Counted from the stretch's first letter, positions 1 to 11,445 are shown. The stretch is 64,000 nucleotides of DNA from Owenia fusiformis (GCA_903813345.2 CAIIXF020000005.1:22199375-22263374); one strand, 5' to 3'. The notes: generated from the letters alone by a model not told the origin. A program made the numbers and translations.

Positions 1-1079
1 TTGCGTTACCGTACAGAAAACTGTACTCCGCTATTTTTTGACGCTGTACGGTGACGCCTGCTTACGCGATGGTAAGGCGTGGTATACCAAGGGTGATATC
101 ACTGATAATTAATCTAAACAAATACTAATTAACTGTCTGAACCAAGAAGGTGAGCTGTTGATCATGAAGTCTAGGTTTTAGATTTTTTAGATACTATATT
201 TTTTGCTTTGAAGTGCTCTTTTCTTTATTGTCTTGAAATGTGCATTTAAAGTGAGCGATTTTTAAAAAGCGGGCCCGATTTTGGGATAAAAATCAAATTC
301 TGAATCTGATTCAAACTGAATAAATGCATTTCCACACATTCATTAAGTCTGATTTTACATTAGATGATACATTACCGGAAATCAATGGTTGAACCATCCC
401 TCCCTGCACGATGACTCTTGATTGAAAACTGCTGCCACCTTATCTAAAACCCTCTTTAAATCCTTACCATTGAAAAAGTTTTTATTAAAACATAATTTAT
501 TTCATGAAAATCTACCCATATCATGGATGCTACAGTACATGTGTTACTTTGATGTTTTCTCAGAATAATTTCCATCGATAACTTGATAGAGGAAAATATC
601 ATTCCTAATTTCAAATTAGAAACCAAAAGGCAAATATAATAAGATTGTTACACCCCACCCCGCCCCTACACACAGTGACTTCATAAACACAACTTTGTTG
701 GTCATCATGCCACTTCGGATGTCCTTCAAGCAGATGTTATTTTGAATCTCAATTGTACCTGAGACTTATAGAATATCTATTTATTTTGCATGTTGCATGC
801 TTAGGATCGAAATAATCAGTACCAACTGGACAAAAGATTAAATGCTGAAAAGAAGCTCCATGGAGAAATTGACCAATAGCAAGTGGATACGCTGGCAAAT
901 TCCAATTGTCGTTATTGAGCTTGGAAAGAAGAAATGTAGACTGATGATTTGGGCTCGAGGTTCTCACCAGGAATTCTTTAGACCCCTGATTTTTAGCGGT
1001 ATTGTGACGACTTTTTGCGGTATCTTGATATCGATTATTTCAACCTTCGTTTTTTCGGCGTGAACTTTGACAATGATTT
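1..1079. other. Unassigned AT-rich sequence at window edge
   Basis: No coding exon could be supported here. The first 90 bases are richer in CpG than the rest and contain a GTAAGG donor-like site near 81, but no matching exon was found. An earlier exon of the downstream PDZ gene would have to end with two bases of a codon; none was recognised, so it may lie outside the window. Confidence 0.5.
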
Positions 1080-1196
1080 GAAAAATGCGTATTTCCTTGA
1101 CATACATATTCCGTCACACAAAAAGACAGGCGTGACTTCAATTCCTTCGGCAAATGTGTGACAAATACGCAAATTGCGGGACAGTTGGACGGCCTG
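1080..1196 (-). repeat. Fragment of the CAGGCCTGTCAAC repeat family
   Basis: Read on the minus strand, this stretch gives the left end of the element found whole at 48451-48954. It has GGCC near the tip, then CAACTGTCCCGCAATTTGCG and a TGACG-rich part. Only one end is present, so it is a truncated relic. Confidence 0.7.
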
Positions 1197-1445
1197 TGAT
1201 TACTACAAACATTGAACAAGAAACAAAGTCAATTGTAATTTATACATGTAGAACAGTACGCCCTATCAATTATATGATGATTTCGTTAGTGATCAAGGGG
1301 AGATTTCTTTCAGATACTTCTCTATAGATTGTCTCTTCTTGCAGATCTTGTCGTTGATGTCTCAATAGAGTCCATCTCATGTTCACATACAAAAATATAT
1401 GATTCATAATTGATGTTCCAGTAATTATTTAACTTTTATATGAAT

Positions 1446-1808
1446 GTAAAATAAAATCAGTCAAAGTGAACACAGTTAGGATTAGCTGGAAGTATTCATA
1501 TTGAGAGGTGTTCATACTTCATATTGAGAGGTGTTCATACTTCATATTGAGAGGTGTTCATACTTCATATTGAGAGGTGTTCATACTTCATATTGAGAGG
1601 TGATCATACTTCATATTGAGAGGTGATCATTTGAGAGGTGTTGGCATTGATAGGTGTTCACTCGGACAGGTGTTCGAATAAATATTATAGTTTGATTAAG
1701 ATGTGTTCACTTTGAGATGTGTACACATCAAAATGTTCCATAATAAGAGAAACAATATATCAAAGTGTTCATTTAAAATAGTTGTTCACATACTAATGTT
1801 TTACTGTA
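1446..1808. mobile_element. MITE-like repeat with internal 23-bp minisatellite
   Basis: The ends are roughly inverted: TGTAAAATAAAATCAG on the left and TTTTACTGTAAA on the right. The body repeats GAGGTGTTCA words. From about 1494 to 1630 a 23-bp unit (ATATTGAGAGGTGTTCATAC plus TTC) is repeated in tandem about six times with few differences. It resembles the better preserved TA-flanked MITE at 24883-25241, which has the same GGTGTTCA words and CAGTAAAAC ends. Confidence 0.6.
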
Positions 1809-1829
1809 AATTATGTTTATTAACTTCAG

Positions 1830-4205
1830 AGGAATAGACTTTGGACTGGATGTAATCATCTCCCACATAGATTACGATTCCCCTGCATGGAGGGCTGGTA
1901 TAAAGAAAAGAGACATTATTCTTGAGGTAAATCTTTTTTATCTATTATATTTATTTTGTTTTAATTAATTATTGGCTGAAATGTAGTGTTTTTTTATTGA
2001 TCCAAGTGAAACAGTTTGTAATTGGAACACCTTATAAGGGAATGGGTTTTTAAACTCTTGCAGCATGTTAATGAACTTCTATTAGTGGAACACCTCACAA
2101 GGGAACAGGTTTTTAAACTCTTGCAGCCTACTGCACCATGTTAATGAACTTCTATCAGTGGAACACCTCACAAGTGGAACACTTTTTGTTTTTGTGGTCC
2201 AAGGGTGTTTTACTCATACAGGTTCTACTGTGCTTTTATCTCTATTGCATAAACCACAGAAATGAAAGTAAATAATACCAACATTTTTCTCAAATATATT
2301 ATCTAAATGATTTTGATTTCCACGTTTAGATGAATGATAAAGATGTCTGCACTATGAAACACCTAGATGTTGTAACCCTTGCAACTTCAGAGCCACAGTT
2401 GAAATTACTTGTCAGATCAGGTGTAAAGAAAGGCAAACCTGGTAAGAACCTTTCATTTGTTTTACTAACCTTTGGAAATTATGTTTAATAGAAGCGAAAT
2501 ATCCTCTGGCATAAGCCACACCTAATTCTAGTTATCCCCCTGATGTACATTGAAGTCTATGTATGAAGTATATCATTAACTTCGCGGTGAATAAATATTG
2601 TAGAAAGAGGGAAAATACAGAGATTTAACCTCAAAATGTGTGATTTTTGGCATCCTAGCCTTGAATAATAGAATAATCTTTCATGTGGTTTAAATGTTGA
2701 CCTTGCATGTTTGATAATCCCAGGTTAAGATTAAGCAGAACAAAGTGGACAATAGGATCAATGAGGAAGATAATAATACATTGGTATGAAATCCTCCTTC
2801 TTATTGAAAAGAACTGCTAAGTTTAATTTTCTAATTGATATATATTTCAGCTGTTATAAAACGTCCACTCTCAAAGGACATTGAGCCCAAGCCAGATGTA
2901 ACAGAGGGAACACTGGAAGCTTTAGTTCCTGAGAGAAGCTCCCCACCATTGTCACCACCCAAGATGAGGAGACTACAATCTATAGGGTAAGATAAAGTTG
3001 AAATATGCTTATGTAAATGTTTGATCCATTTAATTTACTGTGTACATGTAATTTCATTTTATGCTTCAATCAATGTTAAATCTCTTATGATTTAGTACAT
3101 CATGATATCTGCCTAACATACAGATTCATCAAGTCTTGTTTTATGTATACAGTAAGCAATGAATAAGTTCTTAAAAAAGAAATTAAAAATTCATCTCAGC
3201 TTACTCTATTATCACATTTTTAGGTCAGCTTCTGAATCCACTGAACATCCAAATGAGACCTCTACTCCTCAGCTTTCTAAACGAAGGAAGGCGCCAGCTC
3301 CACCAAATACATCTCCTTGGCAACCACCAATTGCCTCATCCCCACCTACAGAACCATCAGGATGCTCCCCACCCACCCAAAAGACAAAAGTGATGAAAGT
3401 TGGTGTAACCAAACAAGACCTGCTGAGGCACCCTCTCTTGAGTAAAAAAGAAAATAACTCAGAAAAGGACACTTCTGGAACATCAAGCATTGATAATGAT
3501 ACAGTATTAGAGTCAGTTGACCAGGACACTCCAAGGAAATTGTTATCAGGCACAATTCGCTTAAATCTAAACAATGACGTTAAAAGTAATCTAAGCTCGA
3601 GTAAAATCAGTTCTAGCAAACAACATGTCCGTAATTTGTTTGATCAAAAATTATTGATAGAAACGCCAAATATTAAAAATACCAGGTCAAAATCATTGCC
3701 AAATAATTTTGATACACCTGTATCTCCTTGTACAGATATGGGTGAGATATACATCGATAAGAAATGTGTGCCATTGAATATTGAAATCTCACCTTCTCAT
3801 CATGCCAACAAACCTCCAGAGCCACTTATTGATGAACCTGAAAAACTTGATAGACCCAATAATGCCATTAAGTCAATTCCAAATGCTAAGATGGTACTAG
3901 ATAGCAAAATAGCACCACTGCTATCCCCTTCTATCAAACCCACTGTAAATAAGACCAGGGCAATGAAACCATTTATCCAAAGTAATAAAAATTATGTCCG
4001 TAAAGCTCCATTAAAATCTAACACTAAGGCAGCTCTTCCATTAGACACAAAAATGGCAGGATTTGTCTCAAAAATGCCAAAATCTGCAGATAACACACCA
4101 TCTTGCACAGAAAATGGTATTGAATTGATCTCAGCTAAAGGAATAGATAGTGTGGCATTGTCAATTTATAATGGCTCTAATGAGGATGAGGATTGGAAAA
4201 TATAA
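1830..4205 (+). CDS. PDZ-domain protein, last four exons (5' end missing)
   Basis: Four exons splice in phase: 1830-1926, 2330-2441, 2851-2986 and 3224-4205 (TAA stop). All introns are GT-AG, with donors GTAAAT, GTAAGA, GTAAGA. Exons 1 and 2 encode most of a PDZ domain: GIDFGLDVIISHIDYDSPAW, then RAGIKKRDIILE, then NDKDVCTMKHLDVVTLA. These match the beta2-beta3, alphaA and alphaB parts of the fold. The carboxylate-binding loop should be encoded in an earlier exon, which I could not find. Exons 3 and 4 give a long Ser/Pro/Lys-rich, probably disordered tail. It has an SH3-ligand-like KRRKAPAPP stretch and ends EDEDWKI. PDZ proteins usually scaffold membrane or cytoskeletal partners, so a cortical scaffold role is an inference. 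I cannot assign the family. A second in-frame acceptor at 3198-3199 would add eight residues to exon 4. Confidence 0.85.
2000..2235. repeat. Repeat with ~85-bp internal duplication in PDZ gene intron
   Basis: The stretch holds two similar blocks with the words TGGAACACCT, GGGTTTTTAAACTCTTGCAG or a close variant, and ATGTTAATGAACTTCTAT. It ends with CATACAGGTTCTACTGTG, which resembles the right tip of the CAGTAAAAC MITE family. It lies in the intron after the exon 1830-1926. Confidence 0.55.
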
Positions 4206-4235
4206 CATGTACAAGCTTTTTTGTACAGTATCTGT

Positions 4236-4241
4236 ATTAAA
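4236..4241 (+). promoter_or_regulatory. Likely polyadenylation signal of the PDZ gene
   Basis: ATTAAA lies 31 bases after the TAA stop and is followed by a T/GT-rich stretch (GTGTGCCTTTTTTTGAGTGT). This is the arrangement expected for a cleavage site. A more distal site is possible. Confidence 0.45.
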
Positions 4242-4408
4242 ATTGAGTGTGCCTTTTTTTGAGTGTACTGTAATAATATTGTGTATGGAATGATTTTTAT
4301 TACTTCAGTATGATTTAAAATATATGTTACTGCATGGTATACTGAGTAATCAAATGTACAATTTTTTGTGTATGTTGTTGTTTTAGATTATTTATTTTGT
4401 AGTTAAAA

Positions 4409-4935
4409 CACTGGTGATCCACTCGATTACTCTGGAAGAGTTTCGGTAACAAAATGTCGGAATGTCAAAGGTATGATTTCTCTTTTTTCCTTATTTCACA
4501 CGTTGTAGCCAGAATTCCCCCGACATTTCTATCACAAACGTGTATCGGCATCATATGATTAAGAAAATGTACACATTTGCGAACAAATAGTTCAGAAGAC
4601 AGCGGAATCGTCGATTCAGTTCCTCACTTAAATTACATAAACGGTATTTCGAAAAACAGTCAAGATCTGCACTTTTAACCCCTACCGTTTATGTAACTTA
4701 AGTGAGGAATTAAATCGACGATTTTGTTGTCTTCTGAGCTATTTTGTCGCAATAATGTACATTTTCTAAAACATATGATACTGATACACGTTTGTGTGAA
4801 AAAATGTCATGGGGATTCTGCCTACCGCTCGTGAAAAAATAAGGAAAAAAGAAAAATCATACCGTCGACGTTCCGACATTTTGTTACCAAAACGAACCGT
4901 TTCGGTAACCAGCGTAATCGAGCGGATCACCAGTG
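4409..4935. mobile_element. Foldback DNA element, 527 bp, 5-bp TSD TAAAA
   Basis: The two halves are inverted copies of each other. The left tip reads CACTGGTGATCCACTCGATT and the right tip ends AATCGAGCGGATCACCAGTG. The arms continue inward through ATGTCGGAA and TTCCGACAT and through matching CTTAAGTGAGGAA blocks. TAAAA is present directly on each side (4404-4408 and 4936-4940). No protein is encoded. The 5-bp TSD and CAC tip are shared with the larger elements at 5378 and 25990, so the two may use related transposases; that link is inference. Confidence 0.85.
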
Positions 4936-4940
4936 TAAAA

Positions 4941-5372
4941 GATATCTATTTATTTAATAGGAGGTTTACAAGGTTTGTGCATCTAGTATTGTAAATTTCA
5001 TGTAAGATAGGTCATATGAGTTACATCTATATTTATACAGTTTATTATGATCTGAAGAAAGGTGCTACAGCTTGGAGAAATATATAAAAATAAATATACA
5101 AAAATCTTAATTGAATTTTCAGAATCTATTTATTTCACTTGGTAATTGGATGTGTATTATATATAATCAACATTAAATCACATTAATCATTTGTATAATA
5201 CATTATTTATTTGACAGAGTAAGTCTGATAGGTGAATATTTAAGCTTAAATTCCAAAGTTTAAACTTTGGTAAATGTAGACAAGTGTAAAATTTAAATAT
5301 TTTTAAAGAGATACCTGTATAGTGTACTAGAAAACATGTGAAGTTAAAACACATATTTAAGATGGATTCCTA
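4941..5372. other. AT-rich spacer between two DNA elements
   Basis: Nothing recognisable was seen apart from a weak palindrome (TAAATTCCAAAGTTTAAACT...) near 5250. No exon-like open stretch is present. Confidence 0.5.
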
Positions 5373-6240
5373 TATACACGGGGTACCATCGAATAATTTT
5401 GGCAACGTACCGGAGAACGACATTTTACTAAGAAATGGCAATAATTTAGCACAATATATTTTTTAACTAGAGTTCTATTTTGATTTTGACAAAAGTAAGT
5501 ATTCCATGCAATAACTATTTCATTCATGAGTTTGTAGGAATTCTGTTGGAACCCAGTTCTGATCAAGTACGAAGTTATTGAAATCGGCGCAGACGGACTT
5601 TACTCCGAAAGATAGCTTTTCGATCATAACTTTTCACAACATTTAAGTATAGACTTTTGAAAAAAGTACAGAATAGTCCTTATACTTTTGAATAATTCTG
5701 TTATTTCTGATTCACACGACTCTGATTTGTTTAATTAAAAAAAAAGTTTTAAAAATATTACTTAGGAACGTAACCGGAGCTGGGAACGTAACCGGAGCAG
5801 ATCAGTTGAATTATTTAATCAAAAAAATTTAAATATATGATTTAAAGCACATATACTAATTTAAAAACATACGGGATTGTTCGAATGCGTATTTATTACA
5901 TTTTATTTAAAGAAAAAAATGTATCCATTGTGAAAAGTTAAATTTGGTAGTTACCATGCATAAGTGCACTTACCTTAGAAAGGCTATCAAACATACAGTC
6001 GGGGGCATAAAGAATTACAAAACCTATGGAAATTACATGTTGTCGCATATGTAATAAATTCTTACCTCAGTGTATTCAGTGCTCTATTTTCTCCGTCATA
6101 GTAAGTCCAGATATTGTGGAATTTGTGTCCATAATGACAAATAAGAACTTAAAAATTTGATGTGGAATTCACATGTTAATGCCGACTCTTCAAATGTTGA
6201 GGTGATTTTGGAGCCAGATTACGCCGCAATGTGGGTTGGC

Positions 6241-6341
6241 TCCCAGAATGCAACATGACACGTGTCAGCTTTCAAAATGCCATTCCGCCGTTTTGAAATA
6301 CGTCACGAATAAATAAGGTTACTTGATGTTGCATTCTGGGA
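6241..6341. promoter_or_regulatory. Inverted pair of TCCCAGAATGCA motifs inside the transposon
   Basis: TCCCAGAATGCA at 6241-6252 and its exact complement at 6330-6341 face each other across 77 bases that also contain an ACACGTGTCA-type E-box and a TACGTCA half CRE. TCCCAGAATGCA is the core of the ZNF143/THAP11 promoter motif (ACTACA..TCCCAGAATGC). An AAACATGGCG start-like context follows at 6363-6372, though that frame closes after 11 codons. This looks like a promoter carried by the element. Confidence 0.5.
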
Positions 6342-6654
6342 GTCAATCCTCCTTGGATCACAAACATGGCGATTCATGAAAACATTAGTCCGATTTGGTA
6401 GGGATTTATCCATCATTTGCAGGTATGAGGCTTTGGATTCATTTATTGTGCTACTTAAAGTGGATGGGAATTATTTTTCTACCACTTGGGAGAGTTTGAG
6501 ACATGAAACTTAGAATTTAGCTCATTGTGACAACTTTTGAGGGTTGAGATTTATTTTTGTCCCCCACTTTAGAACAATCATTGTATGGAGAATGAAGTGA
6601 TTAAATGTAGTAAGCAAATAATTCCATTTGATTTCACCCATTGTATTTGTTCAG

Positions 6655-6864
6655 CGAACTATTAGAACCCACTCTGTTATACTATGTCAAGAAAATGGAC
6701 TTAGTGATATGGAAGTACGATCCTTTAAAACAAAGGAATATCTGGACAGACACAAAAGGATTACCCACGGAAAAGTTGTATTTGAATGTCCCCATTGTGG
6801 AAAAACATGGAAGAAAAGGGCAAACATGATCAATCACATTAAAAAAAATCACTTAATTTATTAA
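6655..6864 (+). CDS. C2H2 zinc-finger terminal exon carried in the transposon
   Basis: After the acceptor TTGTATTTGTTCAG (6641-6654) the frame stays open for 69 codons to TAA. It holds one canonical finger, FECPHCGKTWKKRANMINHI then KKNH (C-x2-C-x12-H-x4-H). Before it lies a degenerate finger, RSFKTKEYLDRHKRITHG, that keeps the F, L and two H but lacks a proper C-x2-C pair. C2H2 fingers bind nucleic acid. It could be a captured host gene end or an accessory protein of the element. The reversed copy at 25990 keeps the acceptor and the first ten or so codons, then loses the fingers. An upstream coding exon was not confirmed. Confidence 0.6.
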   Translation, partial: RTIRTHSVILCQENGLSDMEVRSFKTKEYLDRHKRITHGKVVFECPHCGKTWKKRANMINHIKKNHLIY

Positions 6865-8858
6865 CTCATGAAAAAATAACTATTTTATGGCATCACTTTT
6901 GTATAAGGCCTATTTGCAATTAGCGATGCGACTGATGACTGCCTCTTCTTTGTTTGACAGAACTTTGTACTATACATGTATCTCCTTGTGTTACTTCCCA
7001 GCTTCCCACTGAAGCAATAACTATCAGTGAATTTTTTGATACTCTAAAATATAAGTGCAAAAAATATATCTTTAGAAAATTTATATGTTTTGCCATGCAT
7101 TGATTTTCCTGTAAGTGAAGGGTAGTAATGCTCATTTTAACATTCATATGTGTTTGTAAATAATATATATGCTTTAAATCATATATTTTATTTTTTTAAA
7201 TTATATAATTCAACTGATCTGCTCCGGTTACGTTCCCAGCTCCGGTTACGTTCCTAAGTAATATTTTTAAAACTTTTTTTTAATTAAACAAATCAGAGTC
7301 GTGTGAATCAGAAATAACAGAATTATTCAATAGTATAGGGACTATTCTGTACTTTTTTCAAAAGTCTATACTTAAATGTTGTAAAAAGTTATAATCGAAA
7401 AACCATCTTTCGGAGTAAAGTCCGACTGCGCCGATTTCAATAACTTCGTACTTGATCAGAACTGGGTTCCAACAGAATTCCTACAAACTCATGAATGAAA
7501 TAGCCATTGCATGGAATACTTACTTTTGTCAAAATCAAAGTAGAACTCTAGTTAAAAAATATATTGTGCCAAATTATTGCCATTTCTTAGTAAAATGTCG
7601 TTCTCCGGTACGTTGCCAAAATTATTCGATGGTACCCCGTGATATAAGATGAACACCTTAGAAAGATAGAGAAAAAACATAAATACACATGAAAAAGCCA
7701 TGTTTACCATTAGCTATAATTCTTATCTTAAATAATCCTAAAATATATGACAGCCCTCCATCCATTTGAAATTCTTTCAAATTCATTCGAAATAAAATCC
7801 ATTTTTGGAAGGGGCTATGTACAGAGGTTATTTGCATCAAGGGTTTTTATTATGTCACCACCAAAAAGTGATGACATATTGTTATGGTCTCTGTTTTTTG
7901 TGACGATGCTTGGTGGTTGGCGTCTGTAACAAATTTGGTTGGCATCTGTAACAAATTCTTTACTTCCAATAACTTAACAAATACTGTTGAGACTGACTTC
8001 AGTTTTTTTCAAAATCATCTACAAGTTTCCAGAAGTTCAAATCTGACTTTAGATTTAAGATTTGACCTTCAATGACCTTTTCAAGGTCAAAAAAGGTTTA
8101 TGATTGGTGGGTGGCGTCTGTAACAAATTCTTACAACTTTCAATAACTTAACAAATACTGTTTAGACCGACTTAAATTTTTTTCAAAATTATCTAGAAGT
8201 TTTCAGAAGTTCAAAGCTGATATAAGATTCCTTCAATGACCTTTAGAAGGTCAAAAGGGTTAAAAAGGTCAAAAAGGTATTTTTTCAACTAGCTTCAAAT
8301 TGATTAAATGTTTTCTTCAAAATCATCTACGAGTTCTCAGAAGTTCAAATCTGACTAAGGATTGAGATTTGACCATCAATGACCTTCTCAAGGTCAAAAA
8401 ATGTCAAAAAGGTATATTTTCAACTTGCTTGAAATTGGCTTTATTTTTTTTCAAAATCATCTACAAGTTCTCGAAAATTCAAATCTGACTTTAGATTTGA
8501 GATCTGACCTGGTAAAAAAGGTCTTAAAGTGCGCGCCAATGTTAAAACTGCACAGGCGCAGCGCTCTCGCTAACCTATATAAAGAGATTACAAGGTACAG
8601 GCTTCAGGTACAGGTAAGCCAGGAAGGTGAACAATCTTCGACCCGTGTTGATTTCCCGTATAATCGTAACCAGGCAAGTTTCCCTACAAGTTTCACCATT
8701 GAAATTGAAAATTACTATTAGATATACTTTGTAGATGTTATTTATGAAGCTATTAAATGTATGCATCAATCACATGGCTCATTTTGAACATTAAATAAAA
8801 AGTATATGTGTTTTGTTTCCCAGGGAATTGTATTCCCATGTAGTACACACATAACACT

Positions 8859-9146
8859 GGCCCCTTGGGTGGGCCCAGAAAAAAAAATTGGGCCCAAAAA
8901 AAAATTTGGGCCAATAAAGGCCTTAATGCCCCCAAAAGTCGGCCTTTTTGGTCATTACTGGGCCTTTTAAGGCCTTATTTTTTAAATTCAGGCCAAATTT
9001 TGAAGAAAATGGGCCTCAAAATTTTTAAATTTGGGCCCACTTTTGTGTTTTAGGGGCCCAAAATTTTTTTTCGCGCAAGCGCGGACGTTTTTTTCTCTGA
9101 CCTGAAATTTGGGCCCCCCCTTGTTGGTTCCCAGATCCGCCCCTGC
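8859..9146 (-). mobile_element. GGGCCCAAAATTT repeat, copy 1
   Basis: The sequence alternates GGGCCC/GGCCTT blocks with A/T runs. It contains CGCGCAAGCGCGGACGTTTT and ends CAGATCCGCCCCTG. A reversed copy at 42131-42452 matches nearly throughout, and an expanded relative lies in 58808-59590. Open frames in this stretch only reflect the simple composition. Confidence 0.75.
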
Positions 9147-10083
9147 ATAAATAGTGTACATTATGTAGTACTTGAATAGCCTGGTTTATATAATATTGAA
9201 GAGCATGCTGATTGTACACACGAGTACATGCATGAAGGCCTAATATTGATATTGCAAACTTAATAATTTCACAATATGACACAAATGGTTCATCTCATCA
9301 AATGTGCAAATATGAAGTTTGCAATCCATTCAGGTCATGATTTTTTCATCATTTTTTCCCTACAAAATGGCCATAGAAAAATGCTCCAAAAACATCTTTT
9401 ACACTTATCAAATATCATAAAACTTTGCAAAACCAAAGATTGTTGTATTATATTTCATTATTTAGTATCATATTTGGATAAGATGTAGGGATGCGTAGGA
9501 TTCAAATGGATTTTTATAGACACAAAAATACTTCCTGGTTTGGAATCTACACCTCTACACTTCATGATTGAATTATGAGCCTAATAAGTGGCCAATACAT
9601 CAATACAATGCCGAATATAGGTCAACAAGATACTAGTGTGCATATAAATGAAATAATAAAAGCAGTATACTCATTTTGAAAAATCAGATGAATTAATTTT
9701 TTTTCATGGGGAGATCATAATGGCAAGCGAATTACTTCCTTTAGGTTCTTTGTTACTAAGTTGATTTCAAAGTAAGTTAGTTACTAAGTTAACAACTAAG
9801 TTAGTTACTAAGTTACTAAGTTCCTTTCGAAGGTCACTGAAGGTCAAAACTAAGGTCATATATGAGTTCCTGAGAACTTGTAGATGATTCTAAAAATAAG
9901 TTAAATGGTCAATTTAGAGCAAGTTGAAATTTGGTCTTATAAAATTTCAAAATTCGACCTTTTTCAGTTTTTGAGTTCTAATATCTCTGTTCTAATTTTG
10001 TTGCAAAATTTTAATAGATAGTCAATTGCTAATACAGGTAGAACCTTTAGAGGAATATATATCCTGACTTTAATCCAAAAGCA

Positions 10084-10275
10084 CAGGGTGTTCAAAAAAC
10101 GCAACCCAAAGAAATCGCTATATCTTGAAAAATACTGGTTCAATTATGTTCATATTTTCAGGAAATAAAGAAGAGACTGTGTATGTATAGCCCCTTTTGT
10201 TAGTTAGTTGTAAAACATGATGTCTTGGACACTTGCTCAAAAGACAGCTGTACTAGCAAAATACAGAACACCCTG
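10084..10275. mobile_element. Short MITE with CAGGGTGTTC ends, 192 bp
   Basis: The left tip CAGGGTGTTCAAAAAACGCA and the right tip GAACACCCTG are inverted. The right flank is TA and the left flank is CA, so a TA duplication may have mutated on one side. Tips of this kind are typical of mariner-like elements. It sits inside the AGGTCA-rich repeat block. Confidence 0.6.
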
Positions 10276-10949
10276 TATTGACTTGTAGTCATCAACTTTG
10301 AGAACTTAGAAAACACAGTTTGAGAGTCAGTTTGATGACCTTGACCTTTGACCTTGCAAATTTTACTTTTTAGACCTCAGTAGGTCTTTTATGATTAAAT
10401 ACACCTAAATTTGAATCCAGAAAATCAATTTGAACAATCAACTTTTTTGACCTTTTGGAGGTCAAACAAAGGTCAAATTTGCACTCCTGAGAACTTGTAG
10501 ATGTTTTAAAAAAAATGTTTGGTCAATTTAGAGCAAGCTGAAATTTGGTCTTGAAAATTTTCAAATTTGACCTTTTTCAGTTTTTGGGTTCTAATATCTC
10601 AAAACTGATGCAAAATCTTAATAGATAGTCAATTGCTAATATTTGTTGAACATTTAGATGAATATATATCTTGACTTTCATCCAAAAATATTGATTTATA
10701 GTTTCCAACTTAGAAAACAGTTTGTGTTTTTAGTTTGATGATGGATGACCTTGACCTTTGACCTTACACATTTTACTTTTTTGGACCTCAGTAGGTCTTT
10801 TGTGATTAAATATACCTAAATTTGAATCAAGAGAATCAATTTGAAAAATCAACTTTTTGACCTTTCAGAGGTCACTGAAGGTCAACCAAAGGTCAAAATT
10901 AAGGTCAGATTTGAACTTCTGTGAACTTGTAGATGGTTTTTAAACTGCT

Positions 10950-11445
10950 AAAAGGTCATTAGCGGTTCAGAGCATTTTAATAGCCTGAAAACCCGTAGAC
11001 AAGATTTTAAAGAAGCAATATTAGGACAGAAAATCCAAAATGGCCGCCTTAACATTTACCCAGAATGCCCAAAACCTAATCAGTTTGAAATTTGTATACT
11101 AAGAATCATTCCTTCAAATATTAAATTGATCTGTGAAATCATTAGCCTGAAAACGTGAAGACAAGACTTTACAGAATAGATCTTAGGATGGAAAATCCAA
11201 AATGGCCACCTAGACATTTACCAAGAATGCCCAAAACCTAATCAGTTTAATATTTGCATACTATGAATCATTCCTAAACATTTTTAATTGATCTGTGAAA
11301 CGATTAGCCTGAAAACATGTAGACAAGACTTTACAGACACGGTTTTAGGACAGAAAATCCAAAATGGCCGCCTCAACATTTACCCAGAACACCTTAATCT
11401 TAATCAGTTGAAGTTTACCACACTAAGAATCATCCCTAAAACAGA
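10950..11445. repeat. Three tandem ~165-bp units related to the 162-bp satellite
   Basis: Each unit has AGCCTGAAAAC, TAGACAAGA, AAAATCCAAAATGGCC and TTTACC(C)AGAATGCC or a close variant. The same words build the 162-bp array at 21391-22895, which is about 80-90% similar by eye. The block ends in GATGGACAGACAGACGGACA, a simple sequence often seen at the edge of this repeat. Confidence 0.7.

Larger units (their letters stand above)
5378..7641. mobile_element. Long-TIR DNA transposon, 2264 bp, 5-bp TSD ATATA (copy 1)
   Basis: The inverted terminal arms are about 500 bp long. They start CACGGGGTACCATCGAATAA and end with its complement. ATATA flanks both ends (5373-5377, 7642-7646). Near the arm interiors, GGAACGTAACCGGAGC is present twice in tandem. 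A second, reversed and shorter copy lies at 25990-27461. The interior carries a promoter-like block (6190-6420), a C2H2 zinc-finger exon (6655-6864) and, on the minus strand, two good splice donors (CTGAGGTAAGAA near 6063, CTAAGGTAAGTG near 5973). No transposase is visible, so this copy is probably non-autonomous. A CAC tip with 5-bp TSDs fits the Transib group, but the superfamily is unproven. Confidence 0.88.

Noticed and set aside
842-1063. 73-codon plus-strand frame
   Set aside because: AT-rich random-looking sequence without splice sites or domain.
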